Positions 21,603 through 33,226 of a DNA stretch of 64,000 bases are shown here, piece after piece. Both the position numbers and the translations under genes were made by a program. This stretch comes from Hawksworthiomyces lignivorus (taxonomy: Eukaryota > Ascomycota > Sordariomycetes > Ophiostomatales > Ophiostomataceae). Numbering within the stretch: position 1 is the stretch's first letter; every line of letters begins with the position of its first letter. A model generated the notes under the pieces. That model worked only from the letters and a program-made list of their open reading frames with translations, searched no databases and was not told the origin of the DNA. The stretch lies in contig NTMA01000019.1 of assembly GCA_002917075.1 (NCBI GenBank), forward strand, positions 310,001 through 374,000. Direction: 5' to 3'.

Positions 21603-22769
21603 ATGACGTCTTCCGCCCCGCCAGCACCAGTGCCGGCACCGCCTGTCCGACCGAAACCTTCGACGGTTGCTCAGCATCTAGCCGGCGCAGCGCAGTCGTG
21701 GCATGGCAAGATTACCGCGGATGGCCCGCACAAGCCGGAGGCGAACCGCTATCACTTGTACATCGGTTGGTTTGTCCTCTGAATTTTTTTTTTTGCCAGC
21801 AGCTCTCATTTATTAATGCCTCCAGGCCTCTTCTGCCCGTTTGCCCACCGCGTCAATCTGGTCCGCCACATCAAGGGCCTGCAGGACATCCTTCCGGTCA
21901 CTGTCGTCCGGCCCTATCCCAAGGGCGACGCGAGCGGCTGGCCCGGCTGGGCGTTCCCGCAGACGGAAGACGAGTACGAGGGAGCAAACCCGGACCCGCT
22001 GTTCGGCGCCTCGTATCTGCACGAGATCTACTTCAAGGCGGACCCGAACTACGCGGGGCGCTACTCGGTGCCGGTGCTGTGGGACAAGGAGCTCGGCACG
22101 ATCGTCAACAACGAGTCGCCGGAGCTGATGCGCGACCTGCAGACGGCGTTTAACGATCTGCTGCCGGCGGACAAGGCCGCCATCACGCTGTACCCGGAGG
22201 CGCTGCGCGGCGCCATCGACACCGAGAGCGTCTGGCTGCAGCGCGACCTCAACACGGGCGTCTACAAGGCCGGGTTCGCGACGACCCAGGAGGCGTACGA
22301 CGCGGCGGTGCCGGTCGTGTTTGCGGCGCTCAACCGCCTAGAGAAGCTCATCCACAGCAGCAGCGGCGGCGGGCCGTACGTGCTGGGCGCGCAGCTGACG
22401 GAGCTCGACGTGCGCGCGTACGCGACCGTGGTGCGCTTCGACGCCATCTACGTGCAGCACTTCAAGTGCGACCTGGGCACCGTGCGGCACAGCTACCCGC
22501 ACATCAACAACTGGCTGGTCAACTTGTACCACAACGTGCCCGGCTTCCGCGAGACGACCGACTTCCGGCACATCAAGGAAAACTACACCAAGTCGCACAA
22601 GGACATCAACCCGCTGGGCATCACGCCGATGGGGCCCTGGCCGCCCGTCGAGGAGACCTACGAGCCCGACGCGTCCAAGCTGCGCGTGGGCCAGGTCACC
22701 CATCCGCGGGTGGTAGAGCTGGAGGCGAAGTTGAACGAGGAGATGGCTAAGCTGGGGTCAAAGTTATAG
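21603..22769 (+). CDS. ECM4: Ecm4/Gto-type glutathione transferase (S-glutathionyl-hydroquinone reductase)
   Basis: Two exons, 21603-21765 and 21826-22769, encode 368 residues; a 60-bp intron interrupts a Gly codon just before the active site. The thioredoxin-fold domain carries CPFAHR with the catalytic Cys at residue 58, the hallmark of omega-like/Xi-class enzymes. These use glutathione to reduce glutathionyl-hydroquinones and related quinone adducts. Family blocks VVRPYPKGDASGWPGW, YSVPVLWDKE and TIVNNES are present, followed by the all-helical C-terminal domain with LTELDVRAYATVVRFD and the terminal GITPMGPWP. An in-frame ATG at 21432 would add 57 mostly hydrophobic residues. I prefer 21603 because the extension lies in the CT-rich leader, but a targeting sequence cannot be excluded. 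Divergent from the FMO. Confidence 0.94.
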
Positions 22770-24411
22770 ATAGTTGCGACGAAGTCCCCAAAAAAAAGAG
22801 CAAATACAATCTTCCTGGATGACCCTAGAAACGCCTCGTGTCTCGAGCTCTATCCCATGTACTTTCCTGCAGCATCGCGCAGCCGATCCAACGGCAACAT
22901 CTCAACCGTATGCCGGCACAACCAATTGCACGGCACATTGTAGATGTCTCCTCGGTAGTGTTGGTGGCGGTTTCGAAGAGTTTTGCTGATGGCCTTGGTC
23001 GACGGCGGCGACGCCGCATATCACGGACGCCGTGGGACCCCGCTCCCGGGAGAACTGCTGCACGAGCACGTCGGCAGTTGTCGAGAAGGCCAGGAAGAAC
23101 TCGCCTGATCGTAGCCACCCGTGCACGCCAGCCATACCGTGGCGTGCTTGGCCAGACGCCCGCACCGTAGCGGCTGTAGCGGGTGTTGCGGGAACAGCGG
23201 GTACAGCGGTGCGATGGCGGCCACCCGTTCGGCCACTAGCAACCATTTGCTCCGCAGCGACAAGCTAGCCTACGAGTACGCTGTCGAAGCAATGCTCTCG
23301 TATCAGCTCATCTGGGGACAACGGTGATCATGTCTGTGTTGGCAGTGCCAACCCTTGCCAAAGATCTCGTCGGCGTGCACCAGCTCGCCAGGTACATCTG
23401 CGAGACCGCTGAGGAGACCACTGGACCAGAAGCCGAGGTGAATGCCTGAGACTACGTCCTGCAGAAGGCTGCGCAGCCGTCTGTCTGTGTTGGTGGCTAT
23501 CGCTTCCGTTGCTTTTCCCTTGCTTCAGCATCTAGCCATGTAGATAAATCTGCGTCCGGTGCCTCCAATGCTTCTGATCCCTCTGACGGTTGTTAGGTAT
23601 GAGCTAGGCGCATAATTGCAAATAGGCAGTCTTTCCCAGTTCGACACTGTGCCTTGCTCTCCCCAATCCGTGCCTTCTGCTGTGTGCTGTCCTCTGCTTG
23701 CAAGATCCTTCCCGATTCGATCGGTCTAGACGCCGAGGCTTACATGCGGTCATTTCCTATCTAAGCTCTCCACAGAAGCTCCAAAATTGGTCTCCACTTG
23801 CGGTTACCAATTCCAACTCAGCAAGACCCCGCATTTTGGCGCAGCACGATTGAAGCAGGAACGCTTCGCATAATCGCCGTCTTCGGTCGGTGGCAGGAGC
23901 GATCGTTTTGTCCGTTTGGGAGCGATGCTGCCTTCCGTAATCAAAGACTGCTGCTTCAACCGCACATTCCCCCGGTTCGGCAGAGATGTTTCCGGTCACG
24001 TGAAGAAACACAGCCGAGATCCAAGGAAGTCGACGAAATCAGAACCGAACAGAGCAGAACAAAAACTTCCGCCGATCCGAGATCAAGAGGAGATTTCGCC
24101 TAACATGACGGTTGCTTTAGGGTGTCTCTTCTCCGATTAATTTCCAATCATCCTGTGGATGCTCTGGAGCGTGCCGCCGCTTGTTCGCCTGCGCTGGACT
24201 CCGCACTTACTGGCCCTAAATGGGGAATGTCTAAATAGAGCTTGCGGAATTTCATATTCCCCCATACAAACTCCATTTCTCCCCGCTTCTTCTCTTCTTT
24301 TTGATTTTCTCCTTTATCAAATTGTGTCTCTCGTCAAGTCGTCTTCCTTTCTTTTATTTCGTTCCTTGGAAATTCCAGACCACAGCTCTCGACTCCAAAG
24401 AGCAATTCATT
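22770..24411. other. 1.6-kb intergenic region with a possible decayed gene
   Basis: No intact gene is seen. On the minus strand between about 23530 and 22900, frames are protein-like in composition but broken. One segment reads LLQDVVSGIHLGFWSS with GLADVPGELVHADEIFG soon after; later GEFFLAFSTTADVLVQQF appears in another frame. This suggests a decayed or multi-exon gene I cannot name. From about 24250 the sequence becomes pyrimidine-rich and is probably the promoter of the next gene. Confidence 0.35.
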
Positions 24412-26193
24412 ATGGGTGGCATTCGCGTAGTACCAAATGTAAGTCAAGAACCGCCGAATTCGGAGTAGAGATCTGACGCCAAGAGTTCACCGGCGTGAGA
24501 TGAACAAGACAGATGAGACGCAGCAGGCATTGGGAAGAGAGGAAGCACAGCTTCGACCATGGCAAAGTTATTGACATCTGATTTCTAGGCCACAAGCCGC
24601 GCTGTGAGCTTGCTGCGGACAATCCAGTACACCCACCCGCCGTCTTGTCCGTGCCACTCCAATCCCAACCACCACCACCACCACCATCAGCACCCGCCAG
24701 TAACCCCGTATGCCCGTCGCACCAAGCGCGGATATGCCACGCCGCAGGAGCCGCCTCTCAAGGAATATGCCTTTGAGATGGCGGCATCTGCTATCCGCTT
24801 CGGCAACGGCGTGACGCGCGAGATCGGCATGGACCTGAAGAATATGGGTGCCAAGAACGTAGCCGTCGTCACCGACTCCACCGTCGACAAGCTGCGTGCC
24901 ATGGAGCAGGTGCGCGCCGCACTGGGTGAAGAGGGCATCAACTTTTCCGTCTACAATGGGACGCGTGTCGAGCCGAAGGACACATCGTGAGGCTCCGCCC
25001 CTCTTTCTTTCTGCTGCAACCCTTGGCGTACTTGGACGTGTTTGCTGACAATCTACAGCGTTCTTGCTGCTATTGAATGGGCCAAGCCTCTCCAGCCAGA
25101 TGCATTTGTTGCAGTCGGTGGTGGCTCCGTCATGGACACGGCCAAGCTCATGAATCTGTACACCAGCTACCCCGACGCCGACTTCTTGGACTTTGTGAAC
25201 GCGCCTCTCGGCAAGGGCCGGCCGGTGGACAAGCCCCTGAAGCCCTTGATTGCCGTGCCTACGACTGCCGGCACGGGCAGCGAGACCACCGGAACGGCCA
25301 TTTTCGATCTGGTCTCGCGCCGCGCCAAGACGGGTATTGCCCACCGCAACCTCAAGCCGACGCTCGGCATCTGCGACCCGCTCAACACGGCCACGATGCC
25401 GTCGGCCGTCAAGGCCAGCTCGGGCCTGGACGTGCTGTGCCACTCGCTCGAGTCGTGGACCGCCATCCCCTACACGGAGCGGGTGCCGCGTCCGACCAAC
25501 CCTATTCTGCGCCCGGCATACCAGGGCGCCAACCCCATCTCCGACATCTTCTCGTTCAACGCGCTCCGCAGCACGGTCAAGTACCTGCCGCGCACGGTCC
25601 ATGACCCGGAAGACCACGAAGCCCAGTATCAGATGCTGCTGGCGGCTACGCTGGCTGGCGTCGGCTTCGGCAACGCTGGCGTGCACTTGTGCCACGGTAC
25701 GTATTTCCCAGATGACGCTATGTGGTTTTGAGTGTTGCCTTTTTCTCTCGTACTAAGCCTACTAGGTATGTCTTACCCCATCTCTGGCCAGAACGTCGAA
25801 TACAAGCACAAGGGCTACGAGGTCGACACTCCCATCATCCCGCACGGCGTGTCTGTGGCCGTCTCGGCTCCTGCCGTCTTCCAGTTTACCGCAGCATCGA
25901 ACCCAGAGCGTCATCTGCAGGCAGCTGAGGCATTTGGCGTGGATATCACTAACGCTAAGCGGGAGAGCGCCGGCGAGATTCTGAGCGAGGCCATCTCCAA
26001 GTTCCTCGACGTGCTGGGCGACCAGCCCAAGGGTCTCAAGGACCTCGGCTTCGGCCGGGAGCACATCGACGATCTGGTTGAGGGCACCATCCCGCAGGCA
26101 CGTGTGCTGATGCTCGCTCCGGGGCTGGCCTCCGATCTGGAGCGGGAGAAGGACCAGCTGCGGCAGCTGTTTGAGAATGCGCTATCACGGTGA
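24412..26193 (+). CDS. Hydroxyacid-oxoacid transhydrogenase, mitochondrial (iron-type alcohol dehydrogenase, ADHFE1-like)
   Basis: Four exons: 24412-24438, 24589-24986, 25059-25696 and 25766-26193, giving 496 residues with agreeing phases. The Arg-containing N-terminus (GIRVVPNATSRAVSLLRT) fits a mitochondrial presequence. It is followed by a six-His tract encoded by a CAC repeat near 24672. The catalytic part is an iron-containing ADH fold: nucleotide-binding GGGSVMDTAK, GTGSETTGTAIFD, metal-site DVLCHSLESW and HLCHGMSYPISG, and IIPHGVSVA. The family oxidises 4-hydroxybutyrate to succinic semialdehyde while reducing 2-oxoglutarate to D-2-hydroxyglutarate, using a bound cofactor. Length matches known members (about 465-500). 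The conserved GNAGVHLCHG block is split by the last intron, and splicing restores it exactly. Converges with the downstream SDR gene. Confidence 0.94.
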
Positions 26194-26442
26194 GCGTGGA
26201 CTGGGCACGAGAATTGGAATGTTTCCAGAGAGGCTGTAAATTAGCAGAGCATTCATAGTGGTATAAAAGGTTCTAATACTAAATACTGATTGGGTGACAG
26301 GAATGGCAAAAGAAGGCTGTGAAATCTATGCGCAAATTCTACAAAATTAAGGGTTCAAGAAAGCAAAGTCACCAACACCGTGCTCTAATTCCATGCCCAC
26401 CGTCAACATTACGTCCCCGTCATATTATGTACGTTCTTCCCT

Positions 26443-27621
26443 CTAGGCCTGCAGCGACTGCACCATCGCAGCAGCATCAGAGAAGTCAGGATCTTGCAGC
26501 GTCTCCGTCCACACGCGCTCCGGAAGGCTCTTGTCTTCATAGTAGAACTTGGCAAGCCTGCGCAGCGAGGAACAGTCAGCTAATTGTGTCGAAGCAAAAG
26601 TCGGCGCTGGGGAATCTAGAGAGAATTTCACTTACGGTGCAATCTCGGCGTTCATCAGGAAGCAGCCGTGCGACTTGGGGCCGAGGCCCAGCGCGGCGTG
26701 CACGAACGTGGCGGCGCCGCGGTCGACGGGGCGGCCGGCGGCGGCGAAGAAGGGCTTCATGAACAGGAGCATGAGGCCCTTGCCCTCGCGGAAGAGGCCG
26801 GTGCCCTTGGTGAGGCCCGGGTCGGCCATGTTGATGACGGGGTTGCCGCCGACGGGGGGCACGCGGGCGGCCAGCTCGACCAGGAACAGCTGGTTCATAA
26901 GCTTGGAGAGGCCGTAGCGGTCCTGCACGTCGTAGGGCAGCTGCTTCACGTCGTCCAGCGGCGGCAGCATGGGCCGCATCGCCTGGTTGGGGAACTTGGA
27001 CAGGTGCGCCATGATCGAGTTGACAATGGTCAGCGTGGGTGGCTGGCTGGCGGTGGTGCTCAGCGCCGCCTTCTCGCGGATCACCGGCAGCAGCAGCAGC
27101 GCCAGCAGCGCCGTGCCGTAGTGGTTGACCTGCACCGTCGACTCGTGGCCCGACGGGCTCATGATGCGCTCCATGTGCGACACGCCCGCGTTGAGGATGG
27201 TCACGTCGATGCGCCCGGGGATGCGCTCCTGGCACTGCTTGGCAAAGGCGCGCACAGACGCGGGCGACTCCATGTCGACCTGCCACACGTCGATGCTGGC
27301 GCTGGGGTTGGCCGCCTGCAGCTCCTTGGCCGCCTTGCGGCCCTTCTCCAGGGACCGCACGCCCATGATCAGGTGCGAGACGCCCAGGCTCAGCAGCTGC
27401 CGCGAGGCCTCGAAGCCCAGGCCCGTGTTGGAGCCGGTGACGATGGCCCGCTGGCCCGCCGCGTCGGGATACATCTCCTTGGTGGGCAGCGGGATCGTGG
27501 TGCGGAACTGGTTCTTGAAGAAGGTGGATGCGAAGTTGCTGGGGAGGGGGGCCATGTCTTTGGACGGAACGGACGGCTTGGCCGCGCCGTTAGCGCTCTT
27601 GCTGTGCTTACTATGTGTCAT
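26443..27621 (-). CDS. Short-chain dehydrogenase/reductase (retinol-dehydrogenase-like)
   Basis: Two exons, 26636-27621 and 26443-26557, separated by a 78-bp intron; 366 residues. I start at ATG 27621 (MTHSKHS...). The frame stays open further upstream to 27993, but that part has no family similarity and is probably leader. Classical SDR features in order: TGSNTGLG cofactor loop, ILNAGVS, the catalytic Ser in IVNSIMAHL, YGLSK for the Tyr/Lys pair, and NMADPGLTKGTG. This resembles the extended retinol-dehydrogenase/WWOX-like fungal SDRs that use NADP(H) on small carbonyl or hydroxyl substrates; the actual substrate is unknown. The first exon is very GC-rich. It is divergent from the Zn2Cys6 regulator, with 0.8 kb between start codons, so co-regulation is possible but not shown. 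Confidence 0.92.
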
Positions 27622-28423
27622 TGTGAGGAATGGAAGGGTGGATGAGTCAAGGAGAGAGAAGGATTTCGATGCTGCCTTGAGAAGTTTAAGCAGAGGGATG
27701 TCGTTGCCAGGTGTGATAGGGATGTGAAATGAGGACCATCCCATTCGATTGACGGGCGGGAGAGAACAAAATATATACGAGTGGGACTGGACCAGGAACC
27801 AGGAATGAGATTGCACGCTACGAAGGCCATCTCGGTGAAATCCTGTCGGTGGAATCCCTTGGAAATGCACTCCTTCCCGAGCGATAAACGGTTGCGTCTC
27901 CGTGAAGCCTGGCGTTTTGGCGCGAGATAGGACCCCCGTGGCCCGTGTAAGTGGTCGAATCTGTGTAAGTCGACTACCGAACGCCGACGGCATGGCAGCG
28001 TCGTAATAGGCATAGCATTCAGTTTAACGGGCCCGCCCAGGGCAATCGGACCGCTAAGGTCAATTCTTACGCTAGATTCGCCAGCGGCCCCCAAATCGCT
28101 GACACTGGGCGTTGAAGGATTAGGCGCAGGCGGCGTGGTAATCTCCGACGGAGAATTGCGTCTCCTTTCCTCCGACGGGCTATTTCAATAACATGATTCC
28201 CATCTTCGACTGGTCTCACAACATCCCTTCCTCCACCTACGCGGTGCCGGTCGATACAGTGCTCAAACAGCCCGAACAAGCAGGCCTCATGGCCCCCTAG
28301 TCTACTGGATCTACCCCATTGCCTTGTCCTATTTGGGGCTGCCACAGCACTCGCTCCTCAGCCTGTCAGCCACGTCATACCTGGACTTGTCCTTGAACCC
28401 GGCCCCGACATCTTCGCAGAGGC
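27622..28423. promoter_or_regulatory. Shared divergent intergenic region, SDR (-) / Zn2Cys6 regulator (+)
   Basis: 0.8 kb between two divergent ATGs. It presumably holds both promoters. I see no strong TATA box. Zn2Cys6 factors often bind CGG-type half-sites, and the region has several CGG triplets, but no convincing spaced pair stands out. Confidence 0.35.
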
Positions 28424-30799
28424 ATGCCTCCTGTCTCATTGCCCGCCCCGCCGCCTCACACCCCTTACGGCCGTGCATGTAGCCAATGTGTCAAGGCCAA
28501 GGCCAAATGCAGCCTGCGTGGCCCTGGCGATGCGTGTGAGAGGTACATCTTTCACCTGACAAGAAACTTGTGGTCCACTCATCCGCCCACAATTTACGTA
28601 TTGCACATTAGATTGACTAACTTCTGACCAGATGCCTCCGGCTCCAGAAGGACTGCCAGCCGGCCACAGGCGCCCGGCGGAAGCCTGGCCGCAAGCCGGC
28701 CGCGTCCAAAGCGGACCAGCTGGAGGCGCGGCTGAACGGGCTGATGACGCTGCTGGAGACGTCTGGGCTGCGGCAGCAGGGTGCCAGTGACAGCGGCGGA
28801 GCTTCGGCTGCCGGGGGACTCCGGCCGCCCGGGGAAGGTAGTTCCGCCGCTGCTGCCACCGCCAGTGGTTCGGCTCTGACGCCCGACCAGAGCGGGTCGT
28901 CCTCGCACAGCACCGTCGGCTCGATCCGCAACCTGGGCCTGCCGTCGGACGGCATCGGCGGGGCCACGGCGGCGGCCACGCCGTCGACGTTGGGCAGCGG
29001 CGGCGCTTCGTCGTCGGGCGGCACGGGTTCCATCCCGGGCCTCTGCAACGACCTGCCGGGGCTCTCGCCGCTGGACGCCGAGGAGGCGCTGGAGCGGTTC
29101 CGCAGCCGCATGCTCAAGTACTTTCCTTTTGTGCACGTGCGGCAGACGACGCAGGCGGGCCGGCTGCAGCAGACGCGGCCCATGCTGTGGCTCAGCATCA
29201 TGACCTGCACGGCGCGCACGGCGACGCTGCAGCACGAGCTGTGCACGCTGCTGACGGCCAAGCTGGCCGAGCGCGCCGTTGCGCAGCACCAGCGCTCCAT
29301 CGACGTGCTGCTGGGCCTGCTGGGCTTCCTCGGCTGGGGCATGTACTACCTGCGCCGCGACCCCTTCATGCTGCTGTACTGCCACATGGTCACCGCCGTC
29401 GTGCAGGACCTCGGGCTCGACCGCCCCCCGCCCCCGCCGCGCCAGGCCACCACCGAGGCGCACCCGCTGGCGAGCATCCGCACGCACGGCTTCGCCATCA
29501 AGCTGCTGGAGTCGCCGGTACGGACGATGGAGGAGCGCCGCGCCGTCCTAGGCGCGTACCTGATCACAGTCCTGTAAGTTTGGGGCCTCTGTGGCATTGA
29601 ATGTCCCCCATTTCTTTTGGCTGACTGAGTTTGACTTGCTGACATGTTGTCTGCAAAGGGTTGCCCTATTCCACCGAAAACCAATCACTCTCCCGTGGAC
29701 GGAACACATGGAGGAGTGTCTGCGAGTACTCGACGCCGAGCCAGAGACGCCTCTGGACCGCCTGCTCGTGTACCAGTGCCGCCTGCAGCGTGTCGCCCTT
29801 GACGTCCCAGGCCCAAATGCGTATCTCCACATCACATCGTCTGAGCAGATGCGGATGGTCCGTGACTTCCAAGTCCGAGCGCTGGTCGCACGGCACCGAG
29901 AGGTTGTGCAATCCTGCCCAGACCTTCCTGAAGATTGTATGTTTTAGCCCCCTCCTCATTTCCTGTGCTCTTCTACTGCCAGACGACTGACGCCAACGTT
30001 CACCTTTCCTGTCTCAGTGCAATTTATTTGCCACATCTCCAACCTCTCTAACGAGGCCGCTATCTACGCCGTGGCCCTATTCGCCACGGCTCCCCAGGCG
30101 ACTTCCCCTACGTCACCGGAGCACTACCGGCTTGGGCCCGATGCCGCCCGTGCCGACCTGCTGATCGCCTGCCTGCGCATCGAGAAGCAGTGGTATGACG
30201 ACGTGTTCAGCAGCCAGCCGCCCGAGTCCTTCTTCTACATGTTCTCTTTCCACATGGTAACGCAGCTGTCGTACTTTCTTGTGGTGATCTACCGCCTGGC
30301 TAGCTTCGGCGCCGACGACCCGGGTACCGGCTGGGACCGCCAGCTGGCGCGCGAGCACTTGCGCCCGCCACAGATGGTGGAGACGATAGCAGCGCGATTC
30401 ATGGAAGCGGCCAACGCGGCCGGGTACGCAACGGACCCATCACAACCTGACTTCTGGACACGGTGCGCCCGGGCCATGCAGAACATCCGGGCGTCTTGGG
30501 TTTCCGCTTGGGCCCGGGAGGAAGAGCAGCAGCAGCAGCAACAGCAGCAACAGCAGCAACAGCAGGAGGAAGAGGAAGAAGAGGAGGAGCATCAGCAAAC
30601 AAGCGACGAAGACCAAGATGGACAACAAATCCATGTGCAGCACGCCCAAGTGCCGCCGCTGCAACCATACCAGCCACCTCCGCTATATGACAACAACATG
30701 GACTTCTCTATGAATAACTACGATTTCAGCTTCGGTGGAGGTGGGATGAATGTATGGTTGACGGAAATGTTTACGAATGAGTGGAATCCCCCCATGTGA
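28424..30799 (+). CDS. Zn2Cys6 fungal transcription factor
   Basis: Four exons: 28424-28542, 28632-29573, 29659-29936 and 30018-30799, giving 706 residues. The zinc cluster has Cys at residues 19, 22, 29, 38, 41 and 48 (CX2CX6CX8CX2CX6C). Intron 1 cuts it between the fourth and fifth Cys, and splicing restores CERCLRLQKDC. A basic linker (RRKPGRKP) and a heptad-like segment (QLEARLNGLMTLLE) follow, suggesting a dimerising coiled coil, then a Ser/Gly-rich disordered stretch. The rest is a middle-homology-type regulatory region starting around LSPLDAEEALERF. Near the end lies a tract of 13 Gln followed by 8 Glu (30525-30592). Such factors bind CGG-containing sites in the nucleus. The SDR (divergent) and the DHA2 pump (convergent) are plausible targets by proximity only. 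Confidence 0.93.
30525..30592 (+). repeat. CAG/GAG microsatellite encoding poly-Gln/poly-Glu
   Basis: A run of CAG and CAA codons (13 Gln) passes directly into GAG/GAA codons (8 Glu) inside the last exon of the transcription factor. The run is likely to vary in length between isolates by slippage, but it stays in frame here. Confidence 0.95.
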
Positions 30800-31052
30800 A
30801 ATGAGCACGCTGGCGCAAATATCTGGCCATGTATTAATTTTATTCTGGTATCCTAACGATGTCCGGCACACGGTTGTATGTATCTATTCCAAATTTTAAA
30901 ACCAAAACAGGGATATATCCAAGCTCGCTTAAAAAAAGAAAAGAAAGAAGCAAATAAAAGAGAGCAAAAGAAAAGGAAAATCATTACTGGGTGTAAGTCA
31001 CACATAACCTCACCCATTCTATTTGACAGCTGGTTGTTCACGCCTCGTAGGG

Positions 31053-33226
31053 TCAGACTGTGTTGTCTCCTTCCGGGCCATTCGATTCCGCCGGATGAGA
31101 GATTGCATTCTGGTTTCTGGGTTCCGCAGATGACGGCAAAGAGGCCTCCGCAAGGACATTCTCCTCATCCTTTGCTGCCTTTTCGTTGGCCTTTGGATCT
31201 TTCCCAAAGTGGTCACCGCGAGAACGCTTCTCGCGTACAAGTGGCCTGCGAGTTATCACACTCCACAGGTAGCTGCCGTTGACGACTTCGTGGGTCTCAT
31301 CTTTCAAGATCCAGACGTTGCCCAGGCAGGTCGTGAGGAAGACGCAGAGCCACATAAAAGGGACGATGGCAATGAAAGCCCACATAATGGCGTCTTGGAT
31401 ATCGCTGATGTTTGATGAGGATCCACCCTTGTTGTTGAACACGGTGGACATGAGTGTCAGTGTCACAGTACCGCCAAAGGGTAGAGCGAAGGACACAATG
31501 CAACTGATGGCAGCCGTTTCCTTCGGAAAGTACGCCAGGCCGTGGAGCGAACCCGGGTTCATTCGAATGCCTACGCCGTGGCCTGTGAGGGCCATCATGC
31601 CATAGACAAGGCTTGAATTGTTCACGTGCACTGCATAAGCTAGAACAGATACGCCAACAGCCGAGGTGATACTACCCAGCAACAGGGGATGCAAGGTCTG
31701 ACGCGGCCAGACATTGGAGGCAAACATGGCAGAGTAGGCGCCGACTGCGCTGGTTAGCTATGGGATCTTTCAAGAACTGGATGATGAGTTCAACATACCT
31801 CCAAGACCCGGCAAGAAGTAGAGCAGCGAGACACCAGCTTTGCTAGCGCTGTTACCCTGAACAAGAGCAAAAAACAAGTCCATAAAATAAAGGTTAGAGA
31901 ACATGGCGGTGCCGACACTGAAGTTGATGAGAAAGAGGAGGCCGATGTCTCTCTGGCTCAGTAATGTCCACGGCATCATAGCACGCTGCAGAGGGAAGAC
32001 ACGAGAGGCAGCACGGCCCGGTACCATAAGGTACTCATAACCAACCCAAGCCACAGACAAGACGCCACCGATAATCAGTGGCGCCAAGACATTGGCCGTA
32101 TTCCAACTATACGAGCCACCGGCCCATGTAAGGGCGAGGATAACCAGACCAAGACCCCAGAGAAACAGCATCTGGCCGCCAACATCGATTGTGCTGATCC
32201 GGGCCAGGAAGCGACCGCTGCGCGTGGAGACATCACGCTCTCCAAGCTCGGGAAGCGGCTGGGGACCCAGCAAGTCTTTGCGAAGGAGGATTATGACCAG
32301 AATAATGGCGACAACAGCAACGGGCAGGTTAATGGCGAAACACCAGCGCCAATTGGCACTAATTAGTTAGCAAGCAAGGCTCTGTTGTTTTTCTTACATA
32401 AAAATTCTATGTAGCAAAGAGAGATAAGGAAAACGTACTCTGTGAGATAGCCGCCGATGACAGGGCCGATACTGAAGCTGAAGGCAGAGACAAGAGCGAA
32501 CAAGGTCCAATTGACGGCGTATTCCCTGAGCGAGACGCGATCTGCTAGGATGGTGCGCACGCAGATATTTACGCCGCTAGCCCCGACGCCCTGTAGCGCA
32601 CGACCGAGCAGCAGCACGCCGAACGCATGGGTTGGGGCACCGGTGCAAATGGCTGAGCCGATGAGCATGATCACGAGGGTTGTGTGGATAGTGGCGTGAC
32701 GTCCGAAGACGTCGGCCATCTGGCTCCAGAAAGGGAGAAAGGCGGCAGATGTGAGATTGAATGCGGAAATGATCCAGTTGAGCTGAGAGATTTCGTCTGG
32801 GGAAAAGAATTAGAAACTGGCATGAGATGGGATGCAGCTGAGAAAGACCAGAGTCTTACCAAAATCGGTGGCAATGTAGGGCAAAGCAGATGCTACAATG
32901 GTTGTGTCCAATCCCTGGAGAGTGAAAGGCATCATGAGACCGATGAGGACCTTCCAGCGATAGATGCGACGCCTTTTCTTTTCGGCCTTCTCTTCAGGCG
33001 TCAATTCCTTTTTCTTCTTTTTTGCTGACTTGACCTCAAGGTTGGCCTCGGGCTTGCTGGTCTCGCCGCTGTCAACGACTGCATCACTTTCACCGTTGCT
33101 GGCCAGTGCAGAGGACGCCGTATTATTCTGTCCATTTTCTTTGCGTTGGCGTTCTTCCGCTTCCTCTTGCAGCCGCTCGCGCTTCTCCTGGCGCTTCTTC
33201 TTGACGTACTTGAACGCGAAATACAT
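31053..33226 (-). CDS. DHA2-family MFS drug-efflux-type transporter (14 TMS)
   Basis: Four exons: 32860-33226, 32439-32796, 31799-32358 and 31053-31744, giving 658 residues with consistent phases. The last intron's acceptor (gcgcag at 31745-31750) is the one that preserves frame; it reads PGLGVGAYSAM. A long charged cytosolic N-terminus (about 100 residues, Lys/Glu-rich) precedes the first membrane segment. Family motifs: LDTTIVASALPYIATDF in TM1, ADVFGRH in the 2-3 loop, GRALQGVGASG, and NWRWCFAINLPVA. Such proton antiporters usually export toxic compounds or secondary metabolites across the plasma membrane. The cargo is unknown. The gene ends about 250 bp from the convergent Zn2Cys6 regulator, a pairing often seen for pumps with local regulators, though tail-to-tail placement is weaker evidence than a shared promoter. 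Confidence 0.93.

Noticed and set aside
24672..24692. CAC repeat as a CRISPR or regulatory repeat
   Set aside because: It is a codon run for six His in the transhydrogenase N-terminus. No CRISPR arrays are expected or seen in this eukaryotic sequence.
27622..27993. Upstream in-frame extension of the SDR
   Set aside because: No family similarity before MTHSKHS; the normal SDR N-terminus starts after 27621, and this stretch fits a 5' leader.
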